The translations under genes and the position numbers were made by a program. DNA of 64,000 bases, from positions 1,116,001 to 1,180,000 of the forward strand of contig CP065367.1 of assembly GCA_023206055.1 (NCBI GenBank), given 5' to 3'. Of the stretch, positions 18,043 to 27,094 are shown in pieces. The DNA is from Vibrio cyclitrophicus. GTDB lineage: Bacteria; Pseudomonadota; Gammaproteobacteria; Enterobacterales; Vibrionaceae. The stretch's first letter is position 1. Each line of letters starts with the position of its first letter. The notes under the pieces are model-generated. The model was given only the letters and a program-made list of their open reading frames with translations. It was not told the DNA's origin and searched no databases.

Positions 18043-18753
18043 ATGGCTACACCTCATATTAATGCTCAAGCTGGTGATTTCGCAGAAACAGTACTTATGC
18101 CGGGCGACCCGCTTCGCGCAAAATACATTGCAGAAACATTCCTTGATGACGTGAAGCAAGTTTGTGACGTTCGCAACATGTTTGGTTACACAGGCACTTA
18201 CAAAGGTAAGAAAGTTTCTGTAATGGGCCACGGTATGGGTATACCATCATGCTGCATCTACGTACACGAGCTTATCGCTGAATTCGGCGTGAAAAACGTT
18301 ATTCGTGTAGGTAGCTGTGGTGCAGTACGTGACGACGTTAAACTAATGGACGTTGTTATCGGTATGGGTGCTTCTACTGACTCAAAAGTAAACCGTATTC
18401 GTTTCAACAACCATGACTTCGCTGCTATCGCTGATTTCGGTCTTCTAGAAGAAGCAGTAAACCAAGCACGTGCACAAGAAGTGCCAGTTAAAGTTGGTAA
18501 CGTATTCTCTGCAGACCTTTTCTACACTCCAGAAGCTGACCTTTTCGAAAAAATGGAAAAACTAGGCATCCTGGGTGTTGATATGGAAGCGGCTGGTATC
18601 TACGGTGTTGCTGCAGACCTTGGTGCTAAAGCGCTAACTATCTTAACAGTATCTGACCACATCATCCGTGGTGAAAAACTAAGTTCTGAAGAGCGTCAAA
18701 AGTCTTTCAACGACATGATGAAAGTAGCTCTAGAGACAGCAATCAACATCTAA
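18043..18753 (+). CDS. deoD: Purine nucleoside phosphorylase, DeoD type
   Basis: A 236-residue cytosolic hexameric phosphorylase that splits purine (deoxy)nucleosides with phosphate into base and (deoxy)ribose-1-phosphate. Family hallmarks are PGDPLRAKYIAE, GMGIPSCCIYVHELI, RVGSCGAV, the substrate-binding VDMEAAGIYG and the catalytic Asp in SDHI. Length and start (GGAGAACGACC before ATG) are standard. It is not in a deoCAB operon here; Vibrios often carry this second copy on chromosome II. It is followed by an unrelated zinc-ribbon gene. Confidence 0.96.
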   Translation: MATPHINAQAGDFAETVLMPGDPLRAKYIAETFLDDVKQVCDVRNMFGYTGTYKGKKVSVMGHGMGIPSCCIYVHELIAEFGVKNVIRVGSCGAVRDDVKLMDVVIGMGASTDSKVNRIRFNNHDFAAIADFGLLEEAVNQARAQEVPVKVGNVFSADLFYTPEADLFEKMEKLGILGVDMEAAGIYGVAADLGAKALTILTVSDHIIRGEKLSSEERQKSFNDMMKVALETAINI

Positions 18754-18789
18754 TAGTTTGATAAAAGATACATTGAAAAGCGTTACCCC

Positions 18790-18812
18790 GCAGCCAGGCT
18801 CGCTTGGCTGCT
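18790..18812 (+). terminator. Hairpin between deoD and the zinc-ribbon gene
   Basis: Stem GCAGCCA/TGGCTGC with no T-run behind it. It may weaken or pause transcription from deoD, or protect its 3' end, rather than terminate fully. Confidence 0.4.
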
Positions 18813-18835
18813 CAAATAATCCCGAGGGGGAGATC

Positions 18836-20305
18836 GTGTCTAACGACAAGCTGCCAAAAGATGCGGATGGTTTGCAACTCAACTTTTGTAAAACATTGGC
18901 GTGTGACAACTTTGGCTTGAGCGATGCAAAACGGTATGTTTTGCAACACGCGAACCCTAAGCGTCCAGCGATGGTTTGTCGTGAATGTGGAGCTTTCCCC
19001 CCCTTACTTAACAATCGTGAAGTGTTAAGCGAACTTCATCGCCTAAGACAACTTCACAGCGATGGGCTCCCCGCTTGTCGTAATGATGATTGCGATAACT
19101 TTGGCTTATCGGTTCATACCCATAAACATCTTTATCATGCCTTCGGCTACAGTGGCGACAGGCAGCGTTATCGATGCAAAGACTGCCAATCAACCTTCGT
19201 TGATAAATGGTCTGGATCCAATAAAAAACTCCAATTTCAAGAGAACCTCATGGGCTTACTGTTCATGGGCTATTCCGTACGTGAAATCTGCCGAAAATTA
19301 GAGATCAACCCAAAGACTTTCTATGATCATGTTGACCATATCGCGAGCCGTTGTCGTCGTAAATTAGCGATGATCGATGCACGATGGGTTAACCATGCTA
19401 AAGATTACGAATTCGCATCTCACTACCAGCGTCTGCAACCACAAAGTAATAACGGTGTTGTCTGGATAGCGACGGGCGAAGCGCATTCTGGCTATATCCT
19501 TTGCCAACACGTTAACTACTCTCAAAATGAAGAACCATCGGGGAACGTTGACCACAACCCTTATGATGATGTGGCTCGCTTTGTATCCAAAGACCACTCT
19601 TCAGAAGCGAATCTCGAACTGCCTCAACCCTCTGACAAACTAAAAGAGCGCATTGAACAGCAGTACCAAGTGATTCTTGCGAGAGGTAACGTTGAGGACC
19701 CTATGGGTAACCTCACCACATTTAACTATCCTTCAAAAGGCGCATTAATTCGACCGCCATATACCTCTTATGCTCACTTTCTACATGTGTTGGATATGTG
19801 TAACGAAGACAAGCATGTCACCATCTATATGCCACAAGATCCATTACTAAGATCTGCCGCTTTAAGCGTATGTTTACCGCGCATTCAGAGTCAAAATATT
19901 GACCTTATGTATGTAGAAGAAGATTCGGGCTGGCAAGACGATCAAAGTTTTGAAAAAATCGACATCGTTCACATGAGTTGGTGGCGAGATCGTTGGGCTA
20001 TTGCGAATCAAGGTGATAACCAGAAAGGTATCTGCTACCTAACAGGTAACAATCCGGAACCAAAACAGTGGCTTAACACGGCCTCAATTCAACAAACTAA
20101 GTTCTATCAACAACGCTTTCAGCTGTTATTTGATAGTTTTATTAATGAGCCCAGACGTAAGCTTCGTCCTGGGGGCATTCTTCCATTGCTCGACATATTT
20201 AGAGCTTGGCACAATCTGTGCTATCAAGATAAGCAAGGGCTCACGGCAGCACAACGCTTAGGCGTAGCAGAGCGACCATTAACTCTAAAGCAACTACTTT
20301 CATAG
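18836..20305 (+). CDS. Tandem zinc-ribbon / HTH protein of unknown function (transposase-like)
   Basis: I do not recognise a named family. The 489-residue protein starts with two copies of the same zinc-ribbon. Copy 1 has Cys18, Cys23-DNFGLS and the CREC pair at 48-51; copy 2 has Cys81, Cys86-DNFGLS and the CKDC pair at 114-117. A helix-turn-helix follows (MGYSVREICRKLEINPKTFY). This order resembles InsA/IS1-type and related transposases. The rest could be a decayed RNase H-like domain (GVVWIATGEAHSGYIL), but no DDE triad is evident. There are no terminal inverted repeats or target duplications nearby, so it looks like a resident gene. I chose GTG 18836 because GAGGGGGA lies just upstream; the longer frame to 18758 would cross a hairpin. 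Confidence 0.75.
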   Translation: MSNDKLPKDADGLQLNFCKTLACDNFGLSDAKRYVLQHANPKRPAMVCRECGAFPPLLNNREVLSELHRLRQLHSDGLPACRNDDCDNFGLSVHTHKHLYHAFGYSGDRQRYRCKDCQSTFVDKWSGSNKKLQFQENLMGLLFMGYSVREICRKLEINPKTFYDHVDHIASRCRRKLAMIDARWVNHAKDYEFASHYQRLQPQSNNGVVWIATGEAHSGYILCQHVNYSQNEEPSGNVDHNPYDDVARFVSKDHSSEANLELPQPSDKLKERIEQQYQVILARGNVEDPMGNLTTFNYPSKGALIRPPYTSYAHFLHVLDMCNEDKHVTIYMPQDPLLRSAALSVCLPRIQSQNIDLMYVEEDSGWQDDQSFEKIDIVHMSWWRDRWAIANQGDNQKGICYLTGNNPEPKQWLNTASIQQTKFYQQRFQLLFDSFINEPRRKLRPGGILPLLDIFRAWHNLCYQDKQGLTAAQRLGVAERPLTLKQLLS

Positions 20306-20491
20306 CAACAAAGTCTCTAGGTAATTATTCGGGAACTCATTGATTTTAAAGCAACAACATGAGGTAACACCCATAATTAGAAAAGATCGATGTTCCTTTG
20401 ACGCTCTAAGAAAGATAATTGGTGCTTATCTCAAATTACACTCTTATAATGATTGTGTTATCAATATGTTCGATAATCATGGATCTAAGTC
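20306..20491. other. Intergenic, upstream of the TPR/GGDEF pair
   Basis: No terminator is evident after the zinc-ribbon gene. A 62-codon open frame (20340-20528) overlaps the next gene and is rejected. Confidence 0.5.
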
Positions 20492-21961
20492 TTGGACAAA
20501 AATCAGTACCTTCTTGAAACAGAATTAGAAAAACTCAAAACTCGTGTCGACTCTGAGCCATCGGTGATCCTAGAGATTGCGCAACAATGCCTAGTCCGAT
20601 CAGAGCAAGTTCTGTTTGAAGAGGGTGCCATACAGTCATTGATGTTAATGGCAAAGTGTAGCTGGAACCTGATGGATTACCAAAAAGGTTTAAAGTACAT
20701 CAAGGAAGCCTACAAGCGCCAAAACCGATTAGATACCGACCTTTTTCTCCCTGAAATCCTCCATTTACACGCGCTCCAGTTTTGGGGACAAGCCAAGTAT
20801 TACTCCGCCCAACAGTTCTGGATCAATGCCTTAGAGCAGTCCGCGTTGGTTGATGAAGTCGAAATTCAAATTGAATGCCTCATTGGCCTTGGCAATATTT
20901 GGCGAATGACCCACGAATATAAACTTGCACGATCTACCCACCAGCTTGCCGTTAAAGTGGCTAACAATAGTCGCATTGGTTGGTTAGAGGGCAAAGCCAG
21001 AATACTGCTCGCGTGGGATTACTACCTGCTCAACAACTATGTTGAAATGCTGTCGGTATTGGACGGAGCAGAAGAAGCATTAAAAGACCATAAAGATAAC
21101 ACTTGGCATGCTGAGGTGTGGGACTTTAGAGGCCTTGCTCTACTTGGCCTTGAACGCTTAGATGATGCAGAGCGAGCCACGGCCAAAGCGCACAATCTAG
21201 CAGTTGAACACAACCTAGTTTGGATGAAGGCGCACTCATACATCAGCCGAGCGCGATTGGAGCTCCTGAGAAAAAGACCAGAACAAGCGGCGGAGTTACT
21301 AAGGCTCGCGGAACAATCCGCAAACGAGTTCGATAATGGCGAATTACTGAGCCAAATCTGTTACCAACAATCCTTAGTGGCGGAAGAAAACCAAGATTTC
21401 CAAGCCGCACTCGTCGCCTTTAAAAAGTACCGTAAATATTCTACCGGAATGCTCAAAGAGCAAACGACACGTGTTGGGTTAGATAAAGCGCGTAGCTCCA
21501 AGCGCCAGCTTGAACAGAGAGCACGAAAACTGATTAACCGTATTCGTGGTCAGCACGAGTACGATCCTGAAAAGCACCTCTCTTATGTGGTCTCTGAAAC
21601 CTTTTGGTGGGAAAAACTGGTGCTGTTCAAGACAGAGCTTAAACGCTCGAACCACAGCATTATCATGTTCCATCATGTCGATACTGATTACTTAGATGTC
21701 TGTACTGAGATTGCTCATGCTTTATGTAACCAGAATGACTTCATCGCAAGGCTAAGTTCTGAACGTGTGGCCCTTATGCTTTCCGAAAAAGGCGAAGCCG
21801 CAGAGCAAACCTTCCAAACGCTTAGCACCATGCTCGATATCTATCCATGGCATAGAAAAGGATTAAAGGGTTCCAAACCGACCGTCAGCCTCAATGATAT
21901 TTTGACGTTCCCGTTCACGCTTGAACAACTAGAAAAAGACGATGCTGAGGTCATAGAATAA
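20492..21961 (+). CDS. TPR protein with degenerate GGDEF-like C-terminus
   Basis: A 489-residue predicted cytosolic protein. About residues 20-340 are helical TPR-like repeats (for example AEVWDFRGLALLGLERLDDA). The C-terminal 120 residues follow the GGDEF fold of the gene downstream, but with the signature destroyed: where the neighbour reads VRFGGEEFLVIL this one reads ARLSSERVALML, and the metal-binding DxDxF is HVDTDYL. I infer a pseudo-diguanylate cyclase that regulates rather than synthesises. The first possible start is TTG 20492, two codons after an in-frame stop, with no strong Shine-Dalgarno, so the start is uncertain. The stop overlaps the next ATG by one base (TAATG), indicating translational coupling. 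Confidence 0.75.
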   Translation: MDKNQYLLETELEKLKTRVDSEPSVILEIAQQCLVRSEQVLFEEGAIQSLMLMAKCSWNLMDYQKGLKYIKEAYKRQNRLDTDLFLPEILHLHALQFWGQAKYYSAQQFWINALEQSALVDEVEIQIECLIGLGNIWRMTHEYKLARSTHQLAVKVANNSRIGWLEGKARILLAWDYYLLNNYVEMLSVLDGAEEALKDHKDNTWHAEVWDFRGLALLGLERLDDAERATAKAHNLAVEHNLVWMKAHSYISRARLELLRKRPEQAAELLRLAEQSANEFDNGELLSQICYQQSLVAEENQDFQAALVAFKKYRKYSTGMLKEQTTRVGLDKARSSKRQLEQRARKLINRIRGQHEYDPEKHLSYVVSETFWWEKLVLFKTELKRSNHSIIMFHHVDTDYLDVCTEIAHALCNQNDFIARLSSERVALMLSEKGEAAEQTFQTLSTMLDIYPWHRKGLKGSKPTVSLNDILTFPFTLEQLEKDDAEVIE

Positions 21962-23541
21962 TGGAAACTCTATTAAGCAAGATCACAGACGCCGGTTTAG
22001 ACCCTTCATCAGTATCAGGTGAAGAAGCGATCATCTTCTGGAACCACATTCGTCAGCATGTGTCGACAACGCAAACAGAACAAGCGCACTGCTATATCAT
22101 CAGCTCTGAATATCGCGCCGAGTTACAACAAAATCAAACCAGCATCGAAGAGTTGAGACTTGCACTCGACCTGCTCCACCTTCCTGCCGATATCGAAGAC
22201 ATTCTGACAGTCAAAACCAGCTTAAGTGACCGCTTAGTTGAAATTGGTGATTACACGTCAGCACTCAACGAATTCGTCAGTTCATCGACAATCGCGGTTG
22301 AACACGGCCATATCGATGAGTATGTGCTAGCCATTTTAGGCATGGGGAACCTATGTGATTCCTATGGCGACCACAACAAAGCCCTTCGCTACTATCAAAA
22401 AATTAGCAGCATAGACCATGCGATAAGCAGCCGCTCACTTCGCCTCAAGTTCAAGCTGCATATGGTAGCCAGCTTGCTTCTGCTCAACCGTATTACTGCG
22501 GCTAGCGATTTACTAAATGAGTGCGAAGAACTGAGTATTTTGGTGAGTGACAAGTTGCTCACAGCTCAAATATTGCTTTACCAAGCGAAGGTGCTGCGCG
22601 CTAAGAAAAAATACCATGAAGCGCTACGTTGTCTGTCTAAAGTTCAATACCCAGCCAACAGCACTCAAGCAAGTTGGCTTGCGACCATGACTCGTCTAGA
22701 GCTAGCACATTGCCTAAGTGCAACCGGCAAGCAAGACTACGCAAGTATGATTTTGTCGAGTACAGACAAACGAATGAAAGCCTACTCGTCGCCAGTGCTT
22801 GCGAAACGGTTCTGCGACTCTCTGAGTGAAGTATGTATGAATCAAGGGCGCTTTCAAGAAGCACTAAGCTATGAGAAAAAAGGCTACCGAATTGAAACCG
22901 ATCTGATGAAGCGGATCCCGATCAGTGAACTCGGTGCAAGCCAGCTACGCCGCCTGTCCCGTTTTGAATTACAGCTCAAACTCATTCTCTCTGAACAAGA
23001 GAACAAAGAGCTGAAAGAGACGACTGAGCAACACAAGAATGCGGTTGCTCAGCTTCAACAAGACGTATTCACCGATCCATTAACAGGGCTACACAACCGT
23101 CGCTGGTTAGATGTGAAACTGAAAGACATGCTGCTGCACGATACCTCTTTTGCACTCATGGTTATCGATATTGACCACTTCAAGTCCATCAACGATGAAT
23201 TGAGTCACTTAGTGGGTGATAAAGCGATTGTTAGTGTGTCTCAAGAACTGCGCTCATACTTTAAGTTTAGGGGCGCGTCGTGTGTCAGGTTTGGTGGAGA
23301 AGAGTTCCTCGTCATTCTTGAGAACACTGATCTTCCTAAAGCAGAAATGCACTCTGAAAATTATCGAGAGCGCATCTTCCAATTCGGTTGGCATGAGATA
23401 CTTGGGGAGCGCGGTTTGACCGTGAGTATTGGTATCACTTTGCATCGTGACGGAGAAAATACTCAACGTACCTTCTACCGAGCAGACAAAGCGTTGTACC
23501 GAGCTAAAGCTAACGGTCGTAACCAGATTTGTACCGAATAA
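21961..23541 (+). CDS. TPR-GGDEF diguanylate cyclase
   Basis: A 526-residue soluble protein. TPR-like repeats cover about 1-330, followed by a coiled coil (about 335-365) and a GGDEF domain (about 368-525) with intact motifs: DPLTGLHNRRWLD, VIDIDHFKSINDELSH and FGGEEF. The RxxD product-inhibition site is missing, so synthesis may not be feedback-limited. It is coupled to the upstream paralogue by a TAATG overlap. The same TPR layout in both proteins suggests duplication followed by loss of catalysis in the first copy. TPRs may bind a partner that sets activity. The stop is only 11 bases from the convergent DMT transporter stop. Confidence 0.9.
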   Translation: METLLSKITDAGLDPSSVSGEEAIIFWNHIRQHVSTTQTEQAHCYIISSEYRAELQQNQTSIEELRLALDLLHLPADIEDILTVKTSLSDRLVEIGDYTSALNEFVSSSTIAVEHGHIDEYVLAILGMGNLCDSYGDHNKALRYYQKISSIDHAISSRSLRLKFKLHMVASLLLLNRITAASDLLNECEELSILVSDKLLTAQILLYQAKVLRAKKKYHEALRCLSKVQYPANSTQASWLATMTRLELAHCLSATGKQDYASMILSSTDKRMKAYSSPVLAKRFCDSLSEVCMNQGRFQEALSYEKKGYRIETDLMKRIPISELGASQLRRLSRFELQLKLILSEQENKELKETTEQHKNAVAQLQQDVFTDPLTGLHNRRWLDVKLKDMLLHDTSFALMVIDIDHFKSINDELSHLVGDKAIVSVSQELRSYFKFRGASCVRFGGEEFLVILENTDLPKAEMHSENYRERIFQFGWHEILGERGLTVSIGITLHRDGENTQRTFYRADKALYRAKANGRNQICTE

Positions 23542-23552
23542 TTGAAGCGAAA

Positions 23553-24461
23553 CTATTGATAGAAAAAAAGAGAGATTCCACCTAACGCAGTAAGTGTCCC
23601 TATGACACTTTGCTTCGATATCTTTTCTCCATTCAGTGCATAAATCACCAAAATAAAGACCGGACTGGTCGCTATCAACGTTTGTGCAATCGCAGGGTTA
23701 GCATTTTTCAACGCAACCTGCTGAAGCCACAGCGCCAAAAATGTTCCGACAAATATTGCCCCTAAAAGCCAAAGCTTGTCGAATTTGGTCATCTCCCATA
23801 AATCTCTTTTCATAGACGAGTAAGGCTTACTCTCAACAAAAGGGATAATCAGCATCACGGCAAACACACCTATCGTGAGCCGAATCAGCGCCCCTAACAA
23901 TGGGGGAATATCACCAGCCACCAAAGCATAATGGGAAATCACCACTCCGGAAGCCTGACAAACACTCGCCACAAGTCCAAATCCAATACCACTCCATTGT
24001 GCTTTGTTTTTAGAACCGTCCTCACCATTCACAAACTGAGACGGCTGAAAAACGACAAATGTCACGGCTAAAGTCGTGATGACAACACCGAGCCAGCTTT
24101 GCAACGTCAATGCAGCACCTAAAAACATTAATGCCAATACACCAGAAAGAGGTGGAGCCAAAGACTCAAGCAACAAAGTTTTATTCGCGCCAATTCTTTT
24201 TAATGCCGCAAAATACGCGCTATCTCCAATCGCGATACCAATAACACCAGAAATGGCCAGTATCCAAAAGTGATTCGCACTCAGTTCAAACTCCGGCATT
24301 GGAATAAGAGGCATCACCAGCAACATCATCCCAGACGCCACTACCCCCTTAACAATGTTCAATTGCATCGCAGAGAAGCGATGTCCAAATTGCCCATAGA
24401 TCCATGTCGCACACGCCCACACAATCGCAGCGCCAATAGCGGCCAATTCACCTATATACAT
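23553..24461 (-). CDS. EamA/DMT-family membrane transporter
   Basis: A 302-residue inner-membrane protein with ten predicted helices in two EamA halves (about 1-140 and 150-300), the standard drug/metabolite transporter layout. Family marks are IGAAIVWACATWIYG at the N-terminus, the PxSG-type motif APPLSGVLALMFLG and IATSPVFILVIYAL in the second half. Members export or import metabolites such as amino acids; the substrate here cannot be told. It is a single gene, convergent with the TPR-GGDEF gene. Confidence 0.88.
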   Translation of the reverse strand: MYIGELAAIGAAIVWACATWIYGQFGHRFSAMQLNIVKGVVASGMMLLVMPLIPMPEFELSANHFWILAISGVIGIAIGDSAYFAALKRIGANKTLLLESLAPPLSGVLALMFLGAALTLQSWLGVVITTLAVTFVVFQPSQFVNGEDGSKNKAQWSGIGFGLVASVCQASGVVISHYALVAGDIPPLLGALIRLTIGVFAVMLIIPFVESKPYSSMKRDLWEMTKFDKLWLLGAIFVGTFLALWLQQVALKNANPAIAQTLIATSPVFILVIYALNGEKISKQSVIGTLTALGGISLFFYQ

Positions 24462-24711
24462 CCGTATTTATCCCTTGTGGTTATGCACGTCATTTAGAAT
24501 CGTAATTGTCATCGTTTCAACGGAAACACCAACAAGAAAGCTGAAATAGCCTCTTCAAATGCAATGAGATTTTATAATATCCATCAATGCTTTTATCCGC
24601 ATTAGAAGCGACAACACATTATTTTCAACTTGGTAAATCATTTTTATAACAATTACTTGGATGATAGCGTAGTATATTTATAACTAATATCTAACATTAC
24701 AAGGATCTGTT

Positions 24712-25107
24712 ATGTTTTTAGACTACTTTGCACTCGGCTTACTGATTTTCGTAGCATTAGTAATCTTTTACGGCATCATCGTTATTCACGATATTCCCTA
24801 TGAAATTGCGAAAGAACGCAACCACCCTCATCAAGATGCTATTCACGTCTCAGGTTGGGTTAGCCTATTCACCTTACACGCTATTTGGCCCTTCCTTTGG
24901 ATCTGGGCAACGCTATGGCGTAAAGATCGTGGTTGGGGCTTCGCTAAATTGGAAGAAGAGCAACACGACATTCATCATCGTGTTGATATTTTAATCGATC
25001 AGGTTAGCGCGCTTCAGGAAGAAATTGCTCAACTCAAACAAGAAAAGTCCGTAAAAGTGGATACGGATAAAGTTCAAAACAACGTCCAAGATCAGGAGGT
25101 TAAGTAA
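24712..25107 (+). CDS. DUF3302 inner-membrane protein (YiaW-like)
   Basis: A 131-residue protein with two membrane helices (about 5-27 and 45-67) and a hydrophilic coiled-coil tail. The pattern IHDIPYEIAKERNHPHQDAI, with the WVSLFTLHAIWPFLWIWA helix, is characteristic of the DUF3302 family (E. coli YiaW). It overlaps the following HlyD-family gene by one base (TAATG), as yiaW/yiaV pair elsewhere. The likely role is a membrane partner for the fusion protein; function is unproven. AAGGATC precedes the ATG. Confidence 0.87.
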   Translation: MFLDYFALGLLIFVALVIFYGIIVIHDIPYEIAKERNHPHQDAIHVSGWVSLFTLHAIWPFLWIWATLWRKDRGWGFAKLEEEQHDIHHRVDILIDQVSALQEEIAQLKQEKSVKVDTDKVQNNVQDQEVK

Positions 25108-26237
25108 TGGATTTACTGCTGATAATGACCTACGCGGCACTTTGCATCACTATTTTCAAAGTGTTTAATATCCCGCTTAACAAATGGACAGTGCCAACCG
25201 CCGTTCTTGGTGGCGTTATCATAATAGGTACATTGATCCTATTGATGAACTATAACCATCCTTTTACTCAAATTGGTAACCAAGTTTACTCAACAACGCC
25301 GGTCGTTTCAGGCGTAAGAGGTAAAGTTATCGAAGTGCCTGTAGAGGCAAACAAACCCCTCAAACAAGGGGATATCCTTTTCAAGATCGACCCTATCCCA
25401 TTTGAAGCTGAAGTCGCACGATTAGAGGCGAAAGTAAAAGAAGCAAGCCAAGGTGCTCTTGGGATGGAATCTGAAGTGGCTGAAGCAGAGGCTGCGAAAA
25501 TCAAAGCCATTGCAGAAAGAGATAAAGCACAGCGTGAATTTTCTCGTTACAAGCGCGGTTATGACAGCGGGGCCTTTACCGAGCAACAATTAGACACTCG
25601 CAGACAAGCTTATAAGGCATCAGAAGCCGCCGTGAAAGTAGCAGATGCGAATCTAGAACAAGCAAAAATCGCCTTAGATTCTGAAATCGGTGGCGAGAAT
25701 ACTGCAGTTTTGAGCTTACTAGCTGAATTACGCAAAGCTCAGTTTGATTTAGAACAAACTGTTGTTCGAGCTCCAACTGACGGATACGTTACGCAGTTAG
25801 CATTGCGCCCAGGTGTAATGGCAGTGCCGCTTCCTTTAGCTCCGGTGATGACGTTTGTGCACACTGAGGAGCAGTTCTATACCGCTGCGTTCAGACAAAA
25901 CTCATTACAACGCCTACAACCCGGTTACGAAGCGGAATTTTTGTTTAGAGCACTACCAGGAGAAGTATTCAAAGGGCGCATTGATGAAGTAATTCCAGCT
26001 ATTGGTGAGAGCCAATTCCAAGCTCGAGGGGCACTTCTAGGTACTGATGCATTGCGTACCAGTGGTCGTGTGTTTGTTAAATTGAGCATCACTGATGATC
26101 TGTCGGATTACCATTTGCCTATGGGTACCGCGGTTGAAGTTGCCGTTTATTCTGACAGCTTCACTCACGTATCTATCATGCGTAAGGTCCTTATTCGCAT
26201 GAAGAGTTGGCAAAACTATCTATACCTAGACCACTAA
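25107..26237 (+). CDS. HlyD/EmrA-type membrane fusion protein (YiaV-like)
   Basis: A 376-residue periplasmic adaptor. Two N-terminal membrane helices (about 1-20 and 28-50) come first. The split biotinyl-lipoyl domain follows (VRGKVIEVPVEANKPLKQGDILFKID and VRAPTDGYVTQLALRPG), flanking a long alpha-helical hairpin (about 105-205), and then beta-barrel domains. This is typical of the efflux adaptors that work with small DUF3302 partners in place of a canonical pump. A terminator follows, making a two-gene operon. The transported compound is unknown. Confidence 0.9.
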   Translation: MDLLLIMTYAALCITIFKVFNIPLNKWTVPTAVLGGVIIIGTLILLMNYNHPFTQIGNQVYSTTPVVSGVRGKVIEVPVEANKPLKQGDILFKIDPIPFEAEVARLEAKVKEASQGALGMESEVAEAEAAKIKAIAERDKAQREFSRYKRGYDSGAFTEQQLDTRRQAYKASEAAVKVADANLEQAKIALDSEIGGENTAVLSLLAELRKAQFDLEQTVVRAPTDGYVTQLALRPGVMAVPLPLAPVMTFVHTEEQFYTAAFRQNSLQRLQPGYEAEFLFRALPGEVFKGRIDEVIPAIGESQFQARGALLGTDALRTSGRVFVKLSITDDLSDYHLPMGTAVEVAVYSDSFTHVSIMRKVLIRMKSWQNYLYLDH

Positions 26238-26287
26238 ACGGACGTAGATATGTGACGAGCCCGCTCAACACATTGTTAAGACGAATG

Positions 26288-26316
26288 AAAAAGCCAGACC
26301 CGTTCTGGCTTTTTTG
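26288..26316 (+). terminator. Intrinsic terminator after the DUF3302/HlyD operon
   Basis: Stem AAGCCAGA/TCTGGCTT with loop CCCGT, followed by a T-run. Confidence 0.9.
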
Positions 26317-26539
26317 TTGTTTGATTAACCGTAAAATTGCGCTTTTTACACGATATTTAGGTGTTCAGATGGAATTTTAGACATCTAGACACTTACCTTC
26401 CCTTATGGAAGGGTTCTACTGTATAATGCGCGCCTTATTTTTTATATTTGCCCAAAAAACGTTCTCATTGAGACGCATATTAATAATGGTGAATATTCGT
26501 TCTTTATTAAGCTTTATCTTTCAGTATTTGAGGTTATCT
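26317..26539 (+). promoter_or_regulatory. Upstream region of the ECF transporter operon
   Basis: Contains the inverted repeat CCTTCC-N5-GGAAGG (about 26395-26411), followed by a consensus -10 TATAAT (26422-26427) with the GC-rich discriminator GCGCGCC. The palindrome covers the place where the -35 should be, which suggests a repressor operator. I could not fit any known vitamin riboswitch (no THI box, no FMN or cobalamin consensus by eye). Confidence 0.5.
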
Positions 26540-27088
26540 ATGAACTTTTCAGCTAAAACAGTGGTCGTTATCGCCATTGGCGCGGCGCTGTACGGCATTG
26601 GTGGTTTACCTATGTTTGGTGTCCCAGTGTTTGCGAACACGACATTGAAACCAGCCATGGCAGTCTTAGCACTGTTTTCTGTTTTGTTCGGCCCAATTGT
26701 TGGCTTCTTAGTTGGCTTTATCGGTCACTGGGTAACGGATCTGTTCGCAGGCTGGGGCGTGTGGTTAACTTGGGTTTTAGGCTCAGGTATCGTAGGCATG
26801 GTTATCGGCTTGTTCCCTATGATGACTAAGAACCGTCTTCAAGAAGGCGAGCTGCCAATTAAAGATTTTGTATTGTTCGTGATACTGGCCCTTGCAGGTA
26901 ACGTTGTAGGCTATGGCTGCTCTGCGTTCCTAGACACCATCCTATATGCAGAACCGTTTACTAAAGTGTTCACTCAACTGTCTATCATCGCAGCGGGTAA
27001 CACCGTTCTGATCGCTGTTGTAGGCTTCCTGATCCTAAAATCAGTCGCTAAGCGCAACAAACAAAGCCGCAACCTGACTGAGGCATAA
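26540..27088 (+). CDS. ECF transporter substrate-binding subunit (S component, UPF0397 type)
   Basis: A 182-residue integral membrane protein with about five or six helices. Family features are the N-terminal KTVVVIAIGAALYGIGGL, then VLFGPIVGFLVGFIGHWVTDL and ILALAGNVVGYG. The length equals that of UPF0397 proteins. S components bind the vitamin-like substrate and dock on the EcfA/EcfT module; the substrate of this subclass is not certain. I use ATG 26540 (GAGG upstream); the longer frame to 26405 would start upstream of the -10 element. It is the first gene of a three-gene operon (6-base gap to the ATPase gene). Confidence 0.88.
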   Translation: MNFSAKTVVVIAIGAALYGIGGLPMFGVPVFANTTLKPAMAVLALFSVLFGPIVGFLVGFIGHWVTDLFAGWGVWLTWVLGSGIVGMVIGLFPMMTKNRLQEGELPIKDFVLFVILALAGNVVGYGCSAFLDTILYAEPFTKVFTQLSIIAAGNTVLIAVVGFLILKSVAKRNKQSRNLTEA

Positions 27089-27094
27089 GCGATA

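Noticed and set aside
18836..20305. Complete insertion sequence
   Set aside because: No terminal inverted repeats or target duplications, and no intact DDE triad; treated as a resident gene.
20340..20528. 62-codon open frame before the TPR gene
   Set aside because: No ribosome-binding site, overlaps the next gene and has no recognisable features.
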